A stretch of 64,000 bases of DNA from JAEUHZ01 sp964552795 (lineage in GTDB: Bacteria; Planctomycetota; UBA1135; GCA-002686595): positions 62,001 to 126,000 of the forward strand of contig CAZKIO010000001.1 of the NCBI GenBank assembly GCA_964552795.1. The letters are read 5' to 3'. The position numbers and the translations under genes are program-made. Under the pieces are notes generated by a model, which made no database searches, was not told the origin of the DNA, and saw nothing but the letters and a program-made list of their open reading frames with translations. This document shows, one piece after another, positions 50,051 through 58,226 of the stretch; within the stretch, counting starts at the first letter, position 1; each line of letters opens with the position of its first letter.

Positions 50051-51232
50051 ATGCGCGTCCTCCTGACCAGCCCCGTGTTTCCGCCGGATCTCGGCGGCCC
50101 GGCCGTGTACGTGCCCTCGCTGGGGCGCTTCCTGGTCGAGCGCGGGCACACCGTCGAGGTCGTCGCGTTCTGCTCCGACCCCGAGCCCACGGGGCATCCG
50201 TTCCGCGTGACGGCGATCGCGCGCGGATCGCTGCCCGTGCGCTATCTGAAGGCGTTCTGGGCGGTGTTCCGCGCGGCCGGCCGCTCCGACGTCGTGTACG
50301 TGAACGAGCACCTCGCGCTGCTGCACGTGCTGGCCGCCCGCCTGCGCGGCCGGCCCGTGATGATCCGCATCATGGTCGACGGCTCGTGGGAGATCGCGCA
50401 CCGCAAGGGCTGGTGCGGCGACGACGACATCGTCACGTACCAGGGGCGCAGCTACGGCTGGCGCGTCGGGCTCGTCCGCTTCCTGCAGAAGCGCTGGTGG
50501 AACATGTGCAGCCACATCGTGGCCTGCTCGGAGTTCCTGCGGCAGATCGTGATCGGGTACGGCGTGCCGCCCGACAAGGTGCAGCGCATCCACAATGCCT
50601 ACCACGGCCCGCGCGCGGAGGACGTGAAGGCGACGCGGGCGGAGGCGCGCACGGAGCTGGGGCTGCCGGCGGGCCGGCGCTACGTGCTCACGATCTGTCG
50701 CTTGATGGTGTGGAAGCGCGTCGACGGGATCCTGGAGGCGCTGGTCGGCCTGCCGGACGACGTGCACCTCGTCGTCGCCGGCGACGGCGACATGGAGGCG
50801 GAGTGGAAGGCGCTGGGGACGAGGCTGGGCCTGGGCAGCCGCGTGCACTGGCTCGGCAACGTGCCGCACGCGAAGATCCCGCTCTACATCCGCGCCGCGG
50901 ACGTGTTCGTGCTGAACAGCCGCTACGAGGGCCTCTCGCACACGCTGCTGGAGGTGATGAGCCTGGGCACGCCGATCATCGCCAGCAACGTGTGCGGCAA
51001 CCCCGAGGTCGTCGAGCACGGCAAGAACGGCCTGCTGGTCGATCCGCTGAAGCCCGCCGACCTGCGCGAGGCGCTGCGCTGGCTGCTCGACGATCCCGAG
51101 CTCGGCCGGAAGTTCGTGCAGGCCGGCTTCGCGCGGCGCGACGAGTTCCGCCGCGACCTGACGTTCACCGACGTCGAGGCGGCGCTGGCGCGCATCGCGG
51201 GCCAGCCGCTGCCGGCGCGCGCGCGGCCTTGA
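50051..51232 (+). CDS. Family 4 glycosyltransferase (GT-B)
   Basis: 393 residues. Seen: N-terminal PVFPPDLGGPAVYVPSLGRFLVERGH acceptor-side motif and the C-terminal nucleotide-sugar site (LTICRLMVWKRVDGILEAL ... VVAGDGDMEAEWKAL ... NSRYEGLSHTLLEVMSLGTPIIAS, EX7E type). Builds a cell-surface glycan, acceptor unknown. Cytoplasmic. TAGAAT lies 16 nt upstream. Confidence 0.88.
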   Translation: MRVLLTSPVFPPDLGGPAVYVPSLGRFLVERGHTVEVVAFCSDPEPTGHPFRVTAIARGSLPVRYLKAFWAVFRAAGRSDVVYVNEHLALLHVLAARLRGRPVMIRIMVDGSWEIAHRKGWCGDDDIVTYQGRSYGWRVGLVRFLQKRWWNMCSHIVACSEFLRQIVIGYGVPPDKVQRIHNAYHGPRAEDVKATRAEARTELGLPAGRRYVLTICRLMVWKRVDGILEALVGLPDDVHLVVAGDGDMEAEWKALGTRLGLGSRVHWLGNVPHAKIPLYIRAADVFVLNSRYEGLSHTLLEVMSLGTPIIASNVCGNPEVVEHGKNGLLVDPLKPADLREALRWLLDDPELGRKFVQAGFARRDEFRRDLTFTDVEAALARIAGQPLPARARP

Positions 51233-51241
51233 GCGCGTCGG

Positions 51242-52561
51242 CTACTTCTCGACGACCAGCGAGCGCAGCAGGGCGCCGGTTTTCCCCGACCAGATGCGCG
51301 CGTGGTACGGCGCGTCGCGGCCGGCGCCCGCGATGATGTCCGCGCAGCCGTCCTGATCGACGTCGCCCGCGCTCGCCACGCAGACGCCCAGGAAGTCGTC
51401 GGGCTTGTCGCCCGCGAACCGGTGCAGCTCCCGGCCGTCCTGTCCCGAGAACACGACCACCGTTCCGGGGCGCGCGAGCTTCTTGCGCGCCGTCATCAGC
51501 ACGGGTCCCAGGCCCTCGCCGGTCGCGTCGCGCAGGAGGAGCGGATAACCCGGATCCCCGATCACGAGGTCCGTGAAGCCGTCCGCGTTCACGTCGCCGG
51601 CTCCGTTCACGGCCGCGCCCAGGCTCCAGGCTTCGCGCCCTTCGTCCATCGCGCGCGACGCGGTGAAGATGCGATCGCCGGTCTTGCCGTCGTACAGGTG
51701 CGCGGCCTCGGTTGCCGACGTCGGCAGGCCGACGAACACGTTGCTGAAGCCCTTCTGGTTCGTGTCGCCGGCCCCGCGCACGCACCATCCGAAGCGCCCG
51801 CCCTCCTTGGGGCCCGCGAAGGCATGCAGCACCTTGCCGTTGCGACCCGAGTAGACGTGGACGATGCCCGCCGACCAGGCGCCCACGACGACGTCGCTGG
51901 ATCCGTCGCCGTCGCAGTCGCCGGCTCCGTCGACCGAGGATCCGAAGCGGCCGCCGGGGACCTCGCCCTTCCACTCGAGCAGTTGCTTGCCGTCCTTGCC
52001 CGAGTAGACGCGCGCGGCGCCGAGCAGCTCGCCCTTGCGGCCCGTCGCGCCCGGGATCCCGACGACGAGGTCCGTGAACCCGTCCTGGTTGACGTCGCCC
52101 GCGAAGGCCAGCGCCGCGCCGAAGCGGTCGCCCTCCGATGCGCCGTCCAGACGCAGCAGGGTCTTGCCGTCCTTGCCCGAGACGACGAACGCCGAGCCCG
52201 TGCGCTTGCCCTTGACCTTCGTGTCCGGCGCACCGACGAAGATGTCCGGCCGGCCGTCGCCGTCCGTGTCGCCGCCGCCGGCGACGACGACGCCGAACCC
52301 GGCGCCTTCCTGGTCGCCGCGCGTCGTGTAGAGCCGCTGACCGGTCTTGCCCGAGTAGACCGTCGCGCTGCCGTGCCCGCGGTTCGAGTCGTCCCACCAC
52401 GTGCCGATCACGACGTCGCTGCAACCGTCCTGATCGACGTCGCCCGCGCCGTCGACGGCGGCGCCGTGGTGCGCGGGTTCGAGCGGGGCGGGGGCGGGCT
52501 CGTCCTTGCCCTGGGCCAGGATCAGGAGCGGGGCGGCGAGTGCGAGGTTCGCGAGGTTCAT
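51242..52561 (-). CDS. Secreted integrin-alpha-like FG-GAP propeller
   Basis: 439 residues. Signal peptide (MNLANLALAAPLLILAQG). Seven DxDxDGxxDxxxG calcium-loop motifs, spaced about 55-65 residues (DVDQDGCSDVVIG, DTDGDGRPDIFVG, DVNQDGFTDLVVG and so on), each in the FG-GAP context YSGKxG. Seven units fit one seven-bladed propeller like the integrin alpha N-terminus. Secreted or periplasmic; ligand unknown. Start ATG 52561 gives the signal peptide; an earlier in-frame ATG would lie in low-complexity sequence. TACAAT is 138 nt upstream. Confidence 0.88.
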   Translation of the reverse strand: MNLANLALAAPLLILAQGKDEPAPAPLEPAHHGAAVDGAGDVDQDGCSDVVIGTWWDDSNRGHGSATVYSGKTGQRLYTTRGDQEGAGFGVVVAGGGDTDGDGRPDIFVGAPDTKVKGKRTGSAFVVSGKDGKTLLRLDGASEGDRFGAALAFAGDVNQDGFTDLVVGIPGATGRKGELLGAARVYSGKDGKQLLEWKGEVPGGRFGSSVDGAGDCDGDGSSDVVVGAWSAGIVHVYSGRNGKVLHAFAGPKEGGRFGWCVRGAGDTNQKGFSNVFVGLPTSATEAAHLYDGKTGDRIFTASRAMDEGREAWSLGAAVNGAGDVNADGFTDLVIGDPGYPLLLRDATGEGLGPVLMTARKKLARPGTVVVFSGQDGRELHRFAGDKPDDFLGVCVASAGDVDQDGCADIIAGAGRDAPYHARIWSGKTGALLRSLVVEK

Positions 52562-52699
52562 GGTCGTCTCCAACGGTCGTGGGCGATGCCGGCAGCGGAA
52601 GTCATCGAGGTTCGTGTGCGAGCCGGGCGCGCGCGAAGGTACGCCCGGCGGACCGTGCGCAGGTCGCAGAAGTCCGCTGCTCCCTGGATGCGGCGCATG

Positions 52700-52705
52700 A
52701 TTGTA
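52700..52705 (-). promoter_or_regulatory. -10-like TACAAT (long leader)
   Basis: TACAAT 138 nt upstream of ATG 52561 on the minus strand, in the 192-bp gap to the Kelch gene. Confidence 0.3.
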
Positions 52706-52753
52706 GTGCCGCGGGCCGGTCTGCGGCCCGCGAAGCGCCCACGCCGACGACAC

Positions 52754-53719
52754 TCAGCGTGTTTCGACCTCGAACCAGCGATCCGCCGCGATCTCGTAGC
52801 GGAACGAGCCCGGCGTGTCGTCGACGTGTAATCCACCGAGAACGTGGATCCAACCGTCCCGAGCGTAGCTGGCGGGCATGGCGAGCAGTTCGCGCAGCGG
52901 CGCGCGCTCGCGCCAGACCGCGGTGCGCAAGTCGCAACTCCAGCCCGTGCCGCTGTCGGTCGCGAAGACGAAGAGCATCCCGTCCACCGCCTGCACGACC
53001 GCGAACTTCAACCACAGCGCCGCGGGCGCATCCGGCAACCGCTCCCACGCACCGGCGTGCAGCCGCCAGTGCTCGCGCTTGGGTTCGAACCGCTCGCCGT
53101 CGAGCCCGCCGACGACGTGCAGCTCGTCTCCGTGCACCGCCACCACATGGAAATGGTCGCCGCGCGCGAAACCGGGCCAGGCAGGCACCGCGCGCAACTC
53201 GCGTGCTGCGACGTCGAACGCGCAGACCCCGCCGTCCGGCGCGGGGAAGCCGCCGACCGCGAACACCACGCCGCCGATCGCGGCGGCGCCGAAGTGGGAG
53301 TTCGGCAGCGCACCGCCCGCGAGCAAGGTCTCCCAGGTCCGCGTGCGCGCATCGAGGCGTTCGATGCCTTCACCCAGCGCGACGACGGCGCCCTCGACGA
53401 CGGCGGATCCGAAGAATGCGCGGGGGCGCGACATCGGCGCCGCCGCACGCCAGGCCGCGGAGACCGGATCCCAGCACCAGGTCTCCCGGGCTCCTCGGTC
53501 CTCTGCGCTGGAGCCCGGTCGGAAACCGCCGAACAGAACCAGGGTGTCGCCGGCCCATTCGACGCGGTGACCGTGGCAGGGAGCCGGCGGCCGATCGGGC
53601 CACGAGAGCTCCGGTTCGGGGCGCAGCGGCGGCTCGGAGGTGGTGCGCTCCGAGGCGCCGCAGGCGGCGAGGCCGACGGCGAACGGCACCCAAAGGCCGG
53701 CGAGGTTCGAGCGGAGCAC
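52754..53719 (-). CDS. Kelch-repeat lipoprotein
   Basis: 321 residues from GTG 53719. Lipoprotein signal with lipobox LAAC (CGASERTT). Then Kelch-type units with GG doublets and a following strand (VLFGGFRPGS, VVEGAVVALGEG, VVFAVGGFPAPDGG, LHVVGGLDGE, IHVLGGLHVDD), about six in all, making a beta-propeller. GTG 53740, 21 nt further upstream, is an alternative. Function unknown; probably periplasmic or outer-membrane-anchored. It lies upstream of, and in the same direction as, the FG-GAP gene. Confidence 0.78.
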   Translation of the reverse strand: MLRSNLAGLWVPFAVGLAACGASERTTSEPPLRPEPELSWPDRPPAPCHGHRVEWAGDTLVLFGGFRPGSSAEDRGARETWCWDPVSAAWRAAAPMSRPRAFFGSAVVEGAVVALGEGIERLDARTRTWETLLAGGALPNSHFGAAAIGGVVFAVGGFPAPDGGVCAFDVAARELRAVPAWPGFARGDHFHVVAVHGDELHVVGGLDGERFEPKREHWRLHAGAWERLPDAPAALWLKFAVVQAVDGMLFVFATDSGTGWSCDLRTAVWRERAPLRELLAMPASYARDGWIHVLGGLHVDDTPGSFRYEIAADRWFEVETR

Positions 53720-53744
53720 GGGCGGGGACGGCAAGCGCACGGAC

Positions 53745-53750
53745 AGCCTA
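53745..53750 (-). promoter_or_regulatory. -10-like TAGGCT
   Basis: TAGGCT 25 nt upstream of GTG 53719 on the minus strand. Confidence 0.4.
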
Positions 53751-54008
53751 ACGCCGGGGGGGCTGGCCTCCGCGGCGCCGAGGGGCAGCGCCCGAGCCCA
53801 AGGGGGCGACAGCGGGGCGCGGCCTCGGCGCTGGTCGTCGAGGCAAGCCCTTGTCCGACCCGTGCTTGTGGGGGCGTCCCCCCGAGGCAGGGGACCCGCT
53901 CGCGGTGCACGGGCGCCGCGGGGGGCCCCCGATCCGCTCGCCGGGCGCCGCGAGCCCATAGACCTTACGCCAACGGAAGATTGGGCCCCCCCCCTGGGGA
54001 CGCGCCGA

Positions 54009-54014
54009 TAAGCT
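54009..54014 (+). promoter_or_regulatory. -10-like TAAGCT
   Basis: GA-TAAGCT, 61 nt upstream of ATG 54076. Confidence 0.3.
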
Positions 54015-54075
54015 TCTGACTGGAAGCCCTGTATGCCTGGGGCCCTCACCGCCTCCCAGACCGACAACGAGAGAT

Positions 54076-55656
54076 ATGACCAGCCGTCCGCGCCGCGTCC
54101 TCGTCATCGAGGAGTACCTGCCCCAGGAGATGCTGGGGGTGATGTACCTCTCCCGCGCCGTCAAGGACGCGGGGCACGAAGCGCGCTGCCTCTTCATCCC
54201 CGACAAGGACTGGATCGAGAAGGTCAAGGAGTACGACCCCGACGTCGTCGCGTACTCGGTGACGACGGGCATGCACCTGTACTTCGCGGAGATCAACCGC
54301 AAGGTGAAGCAGGTCCTGCCGAACGTGATCTCGGTGTTCGGCGGTCCGCACGTGACCTTCGTGCCGGACTTCCTGCAGACCGACGGGATCGACGCGATCT
54401 GCCGCGGCGAGGGCGAGGGCGCGATCGCGGAGCTGCTCGATCGGCTGCGCGACGGCAAGCCCTTCCACGACGTCGAGAACCTGTGGGTCAAGGACAGGAA
54501 GACGGGCGAGATCCACAAGAACCCGAACCGTCCGCTGGTGCAGAACCTCGAGGACCTGGGGTTCCCCGACCGCGACATCATCTACGAGGCCGGCGCGATC
54601 TACCGCGAGACGGACCGCAAGGTCTTCGTCACGCAGCGCGGCTGCCCGATGCCGTGCACCTTCTGCTTCCACCACGCGATGAAGAAGAAGGTCTACGGGG
54701 CGCGCAACAGCGAGTACGTGCGCAAGCGCTCGGTCTCGCACGTGATCGACGAGATCAACGCGGTCCGCAAGAAGTACAACCTGAAGTTCGTCCACTTCCT
54801 CGACGACATCTTCAACCTGCGGAACGACTGGCTGGACGAGTTCAGCGAGCGCTTCCCGAAAGAGGTCGGCCTGCCGTTCGACGTCATCCTGATGGCGAAC
54901 ATGACGACCGAGAAGCAGATCGAGCAGCTCAAGAAGGCCGGCTGCGTGTACGCGCGCATCGCTTTCGAGGCGGCCAGCGACTACGTGCGCAATGCGGTGT
55001 TCAAGAAGCACACCACGCAGCAGCAGCTCAAGGACGCGGCCGGCTGGATCAAGAAGCACGGCATCCGCCTGGGCTCGCTCAACATGCTCGGCGGTCCGGG
55101 CGGCACGATCGAGGACGAGTTCGACACGGTGCGCCTGAACATCGAGTGCAAGGTCGACCACCCGCTCGTGTCGCTGATGCAGCCGTACCCCGAGTTCGAC
55201 ATCAACGACATGACGAAGGAGATGGGGTACTCGGTCGCCGGCTACGACGACTTCCCCGTCAAGTTCAACCGCACGACGTCGATCCTGTTCGACAACAAGA
55301 TCGAGATCGAGAACCTGCACAAGCTGTTCCCGATCCTGGTGCGCTTCCCGTGGCTGATGCCGCTGGCGCCGCGCGCGATCAAGAGCCGGCTGATGCAGAA
55401 GCCGTTCCTGATCGCGTACATGCTGTTCAGCGAGTGGATGGTGGCCGAGCAGGCCAAGATCTACTCCAAGGCGCAGGGCCTGCGCGGCCCGCGCTACTGG
55501 GCGACCGTCGACTTCGCCTACCGCCTGGGCACGAAGGGCGTGCTGCGCGTGTACACCGCGCTGTTCGCGCGCTTCTTCGACCGCTTCTTCTCGCCGCGCC
55601 AGGCGCGGCTGGCCCTGCAGATGGGCGACGAACGCGTCGTCGCGCACATGGACTGA
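54076..55656 (+). CDS. B12-binding-domain radical SAM enzyme
   Basis: 526 residues. N-terminal B12-binding-like Rossmann region (VLVIEEYLPQEMLGVMYLSRAVKDAGHEARC ... DVVAYSVTTG). Radical SAM motif CPMPCTFC at about residues 190-197, then FVHFLDDIFN, IAFEAASDYV, LNMLGGPGGT of the TIM-barrel half. Unlike the 28405 copy it has a longer C-terminal extension with hydrophobic stretches (FPWLMPLAP, LIAYMLFSEWM), which may bind a lipid substrate (inference; hopanoid and lipid radical SAM enzymes are known in general). Specific product unknown. Followed by a perfect 10-bp-stem hairpin. Confidence 0.88.
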   Translation: MTSRPRRVLVIEEYLPQEMLGVMYLSRAVKDAGHEARCLFIPDKDWIEKVKEYDPDVVAYSVTTGMHLYFAEINRKVKQVLPNVISVFGGPHVTFVPDFLQTDGIDAICRGEGEGAIAELLDRLRDGKPFHDVENLWVKDRKTGEIHKNPNRPLVQNLEDLGFPDRDIIYEAGAIYRETDRKVFVTQRGCPMPCTFCFHHAMKKKVYGARNSEYVRKRSVSHVIDEINAVRKKYNLKFVHFLDDIFNLRNDWLDEFSERFPKEVGLPFDVILMANMTTEKQIEQLKKAGCVYARIAFEAASDYVRNAVFKKHTTQQQLKDAAGWIKKHGIRLGSLNMLGGPGGTIEDEFDTVRLNIECKVDHPLVSLMQPYPEFDINDMTKEMGYSVAGYDDFPVKFNRTTSILFDNKIEIENLHKLFPILVRFPWLMPLAPRAIKSRLMQKPFLIAYMLFSEWMVAEQAKIYSKAQGLRGPRYWATVDFAYRLGTKGVLRVYTALFARFFDRFFSPRQARLALQMGDERVVAHMD

Positions 55657-55691
55657 GACGCGCGACGATCCGCGCCGACGACGGCGAACGA

Positions 55692-55717
55692 GCAAGGGGC
55701 CCCGCGAGGCCCCTTGC
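55692..55717. terminator. Perfect 10-bp-stem hairpin
   Basis: GCAAGGGGCC / GGCCCCTTGC with a 6-nt loop, 36 nt after the radical SAM stop. No U tract. Confidence 0.55.
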
Positions 55718-55770
55718 GTCGCAAAGGGACGCGCCGCAATTCCTACGACTCGCAACGCACGGAATACGAC

Positions 55771-57012
55771 ATGCTCCACATCCTGTTGACCCTGTGCCTC
55801 GCCGCCGGCGAGATCCAGCCGCCCGTCACGGTCCCGGTCCTGCCGGATGCGCCCGCGGGCTATCCCGACAAGCCCGGCGCGCTGATCCGTCCGCAGCGGC
55901 AGGACCTCACGACGCTGGAGCTCGTGGCGCGCGAGGGCGGCCGTCACGACCTGATCCTGGCCGGCGGAGAGAGCCGGTACGCGCTCGAGGGCGTGGATCT
56001 GGGCCTGTTCGTGCCGCGCATCCCCGCGGCCGCGCGCGCGGACGACGATCTCGTGCGCTACGCGCTGTTCCAGCGCGAGTTCAACCGCAACGAGGTCCGC
56101 ATGGGGCGCGCGGGGGACGCGGACGAGGTGCGGATCGCCAACAACTGCCTGCGCCGCGGGCTGTGGGAGGTGATGCTCGACCGGCGCACCGAAGGCGGCT
56201 CGGCGCTCTTCTTCCACGGCTGGCTGGACTTCCCGCGCGAGGAGTACGCCGCGATCTTCCAGCGGGTCAACGGACGCACGCTCGACCAGCTGGAGGCGAT
56301 GCTGACGCCGTATCCCGTGATCGACGGCCTCGCCGCACCGATCGAGCGCCTGCGGACGACCAAGTCGGAGTCCGCCGTCGCGGTTCGCGCCGTGCTGGAC
56401 GAGAGCCCGATCCGGTTCGGCGAGCAGCGCCGCAAGGCGGGGCTGGTCGTCAGCGCGCAGCCGCAGCACTACCGGCAGTTCGCCGATCCCGCGCGCCAGC
56501 CGGTGCAGTTCGCCAGCTTCCAGGAGCCGGGCCTCTACGACCGCTCGCGGCCCGTGTCGATGGACCTCGCGTGGACCGCGCGGCCGGTGCGCGCCGTGGT
56601 GCGCGAGGTCGAGGCGGCGCCGCACGCCGAGCGCGTGCCCGAGTTCGAAGTGGTGTTCGAGAACGGCCACCGCCTCGTGTTCGCCGACCGTGCGCTGCGC
56701 GGCCTCGTCCCGCGCACGTCGCCGCCCCAGAGCGATGCCGACACGCTGCGCCTGACCTTCGGCATCGGGACGCCGGACATCTACGCCACCCGGGCGGAGC
56801 GCGAGCGCGAGCTCGCCGAGGACCGCCCGAGCTGGCTGCTCCTCCTGGGCGCGGACGGCCGGCACGTCGACAACCACCTCGCGGGCTGCGACCGCGTGTT
56901 CCTGTGGCGCGAGGCGGGCTCGCCGGAGCGGCTGCACGCGTATCTCGTCGGCTACGAGCGCATCGCCGTCGTCGCGCACCTCGTGCTGACCCTGGATCCG
57001 GGCGCGGGCTGA
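55771..57012 (+). CDS. Unknown protein with possible signal peptide
   Basis: 413 residues. A short hydrophobic N-terminus (MLHILLTLCLAAGEI) may be a signal peptide. The rest is mixed alpha/beta, rich in Arg/Asp/Glu, with no motif I recognise; a run like AEFEVVFENGHRLVFADRALRGL suggests a beta-sandwich part. No cysteine module and no repeats. TTG starts further upstream are possible, but ATG 55771 is preceded by the hairpin at 55692. Function unknown. Confidence 0.6.
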   Translation: MLHILLTLCLAAGEIQPPVTVPVLPDAPAGYPDKPGALIRPQRQDLTTLELVAREGGRHDLILAGGESRYALEGVDLGLFVPRIPAAARADDDLVRYALFQREFNRNEVRMGRAGDADEVRIANNCLRRGLWEVMLDRRTEGGSALFFHGWLDFPREEYAAIFQRVNGRTLDQLEAMLTPYPVIDGLAAPIERLRTTKSESAVAVRAVLDESPIRFGEQRRKAGLVVSAQPQHYRQFADPARQPVQFASFQEPGLYDRSRPVSMDLAWTARPVRAVVREVEAAPHAERVPEFEVVFENGHRLVFADRALRGLVPRTSPPQSDADTLRLTFGIGTPDIYATRAERERELAEDRPSWLLLLGADGRHVDNHLAGCDRVFLWREAGSPERLHAYLVGYERIAVVAHLVLTLDPGAG

Positions 57013-57087
57013 CCCGCGCGGGCCGGACGTCGTTCCGGGAGGCCGCTTCCATGCGCGCGCGGACCGCGGCACTCTGTGCCGGCCGCG

Positions 57088-58074
57088 ATGAACAACGACG
57101 TCCTGGTGTTCCTGGGAGCCGGCGCGCTGCTGGTGGTCGCCGGCTCGCTCCTGGCGCGGGCCGCGGACGCGATCGCCGAGCGCACGAAGCTGGGCAAGGT
57201 GTGGGTCGGCACCGTGCTGCTCGCGGCGGCCACGTCGCTGCCCGAGCTGATGACCGACATCGCCGCGGTGCGCATCGGCGCGGTCGACCTGGCGGCCGGC
57301 GACCTGTTCGGCTCGTGCATGGCGAACATGCTGATCCTGGCGCTGGTCGACCTGGTGCTGCCCAAGCGGCAGGTGCTGCGCCACGCCAGCGTCGGCCACG
57401 TGCTGACGGCGTGCCTGGGAATGGGCCTGATCGCGCTTGCGACCATCGCGCTTCTTCTGCGGCACACGGCGACCGTCGGCGGCGTGTCGCTCGAGGCGTG
57501 GGCGCTCCTGCTCGTGTTCCTCGTGGGCTCCTTCGCCGTGTACCGCGACAACCAGACGCCCAGCGAGACGCCGCCCACCGTCGAGCAGGTCTGGTCGCTG
57601 CGGCGCGGCGTGTGGGTCTTCTGCGCGGCCGCGGCGGTGATCTTCGCCGTCGCTCCGCCGTTCGCGCGCTCCGCGGAAGGGATCGCGCACGCGACAGGTC
57701 TGGGCTCGACCTTCGTCGGCACGCTGCTCGTCGGCCTGTCGACATCGTTGCCGGAGCTGGTGGCGAGCTTCACGGCCGTGCGCCTGGGCGCGTACGACCT
57801 CGCGGTCGGCAACCTGTTCGGATCGAACGCGTTCAACATGGCGGTGTTCGTCGCGCTCGACGTCGTGCACCGCGAGGGCTCGATCTTCGCCGCGCTCAGC
57901 ACGGACCACGCGATCGGCGCGCTGGCCTCGATCCTGTTGATGACGGTGGGGCTCAGCGCGATCGCCTACCGCGCGCGGCGCCGCTTCGCGCTGGTCGAGC
58001 CGTCGAGCGCGTTGATGGCCGCGATCTACGTGGCGGCCGTCGGGCTCCTGTACGCGCGGGCCACGGGGGGCTGA
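57088..58074 (+). CDS. Calcium/sodium (or potassium) antiporter, CaCA family
   Basis: 328 residues, about 10 membrane segments. The two family alpha-repeats are clear and inverted in topology: AATSLPELMTDIAAVR ... GDLFGSCMANM near residues 45-78 and STSLPELVASFTAVRLG ... GNLFGSNAFNM near 215-250. Acidic residues in the repeats coordinate Ca2+. Likely exports Ca2+ using Na+ or H+. GTG 57076 is an in-frame alternative start. Two hairpins follow the gene. Confidence 0.92.
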   Translation: MNNDVLVFLGAGALLVVAGSLLARAADAIAERTKLGKVWVGTVLLAAATSLPELMTDIAAVRIGAVDLAAGDLFGSCMANMLILALVDLVLPKRQVLRHASVGHVLTACLGMGLIALATIALLLRHTATVGGVSLEAWALLLVFLVGSFAVYRDNQTPSETPPTVEQVWSLRRGVWVFCAAAAVIFAVAPPFARSAEGIAHATGLGSTFVGTLLVGLSTSLPELVASFTAVRLGAYDLAVGNLFGSNAFNMAVFVALDVVHREGSIFAALSTDHAIGALASILLMTVGLSAIAYRARRRFALVEPSSALMAAIYVAAVGLLYARATGG

Positions 58075-58106
58075 CGGCGGGTCCGAGGCTGCGGGGCTCG
58101 GCCACG

Positions 58107-58124
58107 CCGGGGCCTCGGCCCCGG
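58107..58124. terminator. 8-bp GC inverted repeat
   Basis: CCGGGGCC / GGCCCCGG with a 2-nt centre, 33 nt after the antiporter stop. Confidence 0.45.
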
Positions 58125-58141
58125 GTTCGTCCAGCCCCCTC

Positions 58142-58161
58142 CCCGGGCGCGAGAGCCCGGG
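58142..58161. terminator. 7-bp GC inverted repeat next to a promoter
   Basis: CCCGGGC / GCCCGGG with 6-nt loop; the TAGGCT of the next gene abuts it. May be a second terminator stem or an operator. Confidence 0.4.
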
Positions 58162-58167
58162 TAGGCT
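58162..58167 (+). promoter_or_regulatory. -10-like TAGGCT
   Basis: GG-TAGGCT, 59 nt upstream of ATG 58227. Confidence 0.45.
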
Positions 58168-58226
58168 TGGTTCAGCGGCTGTGCACTCCGTTCGCCGCGC
58201 CATTCCCTCACCTACACCCCACCCTC

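Larger units (their letters stand above)
53720..54075. other. Divergent intergenic region, 356 bp
   Basis: Lies between the Kelch lipoprotein and radical SAM gene starts. Contains the opposite-facing TAGGCT (53745-53750) and TAAGCT (54009-54014) elements plus GC-rich sequence with short C/G homopolymers. No coding frame here is supported. Confidence 0.5.

Noticed and set aside
53093..53102. GGTTCGAACC-like stretch suggesting a tRNA T-arm
   Set aside because: It lies inside the Kelch gene, with no acceptor or anticodon stem around it. No tRNA could be supported anywhere.
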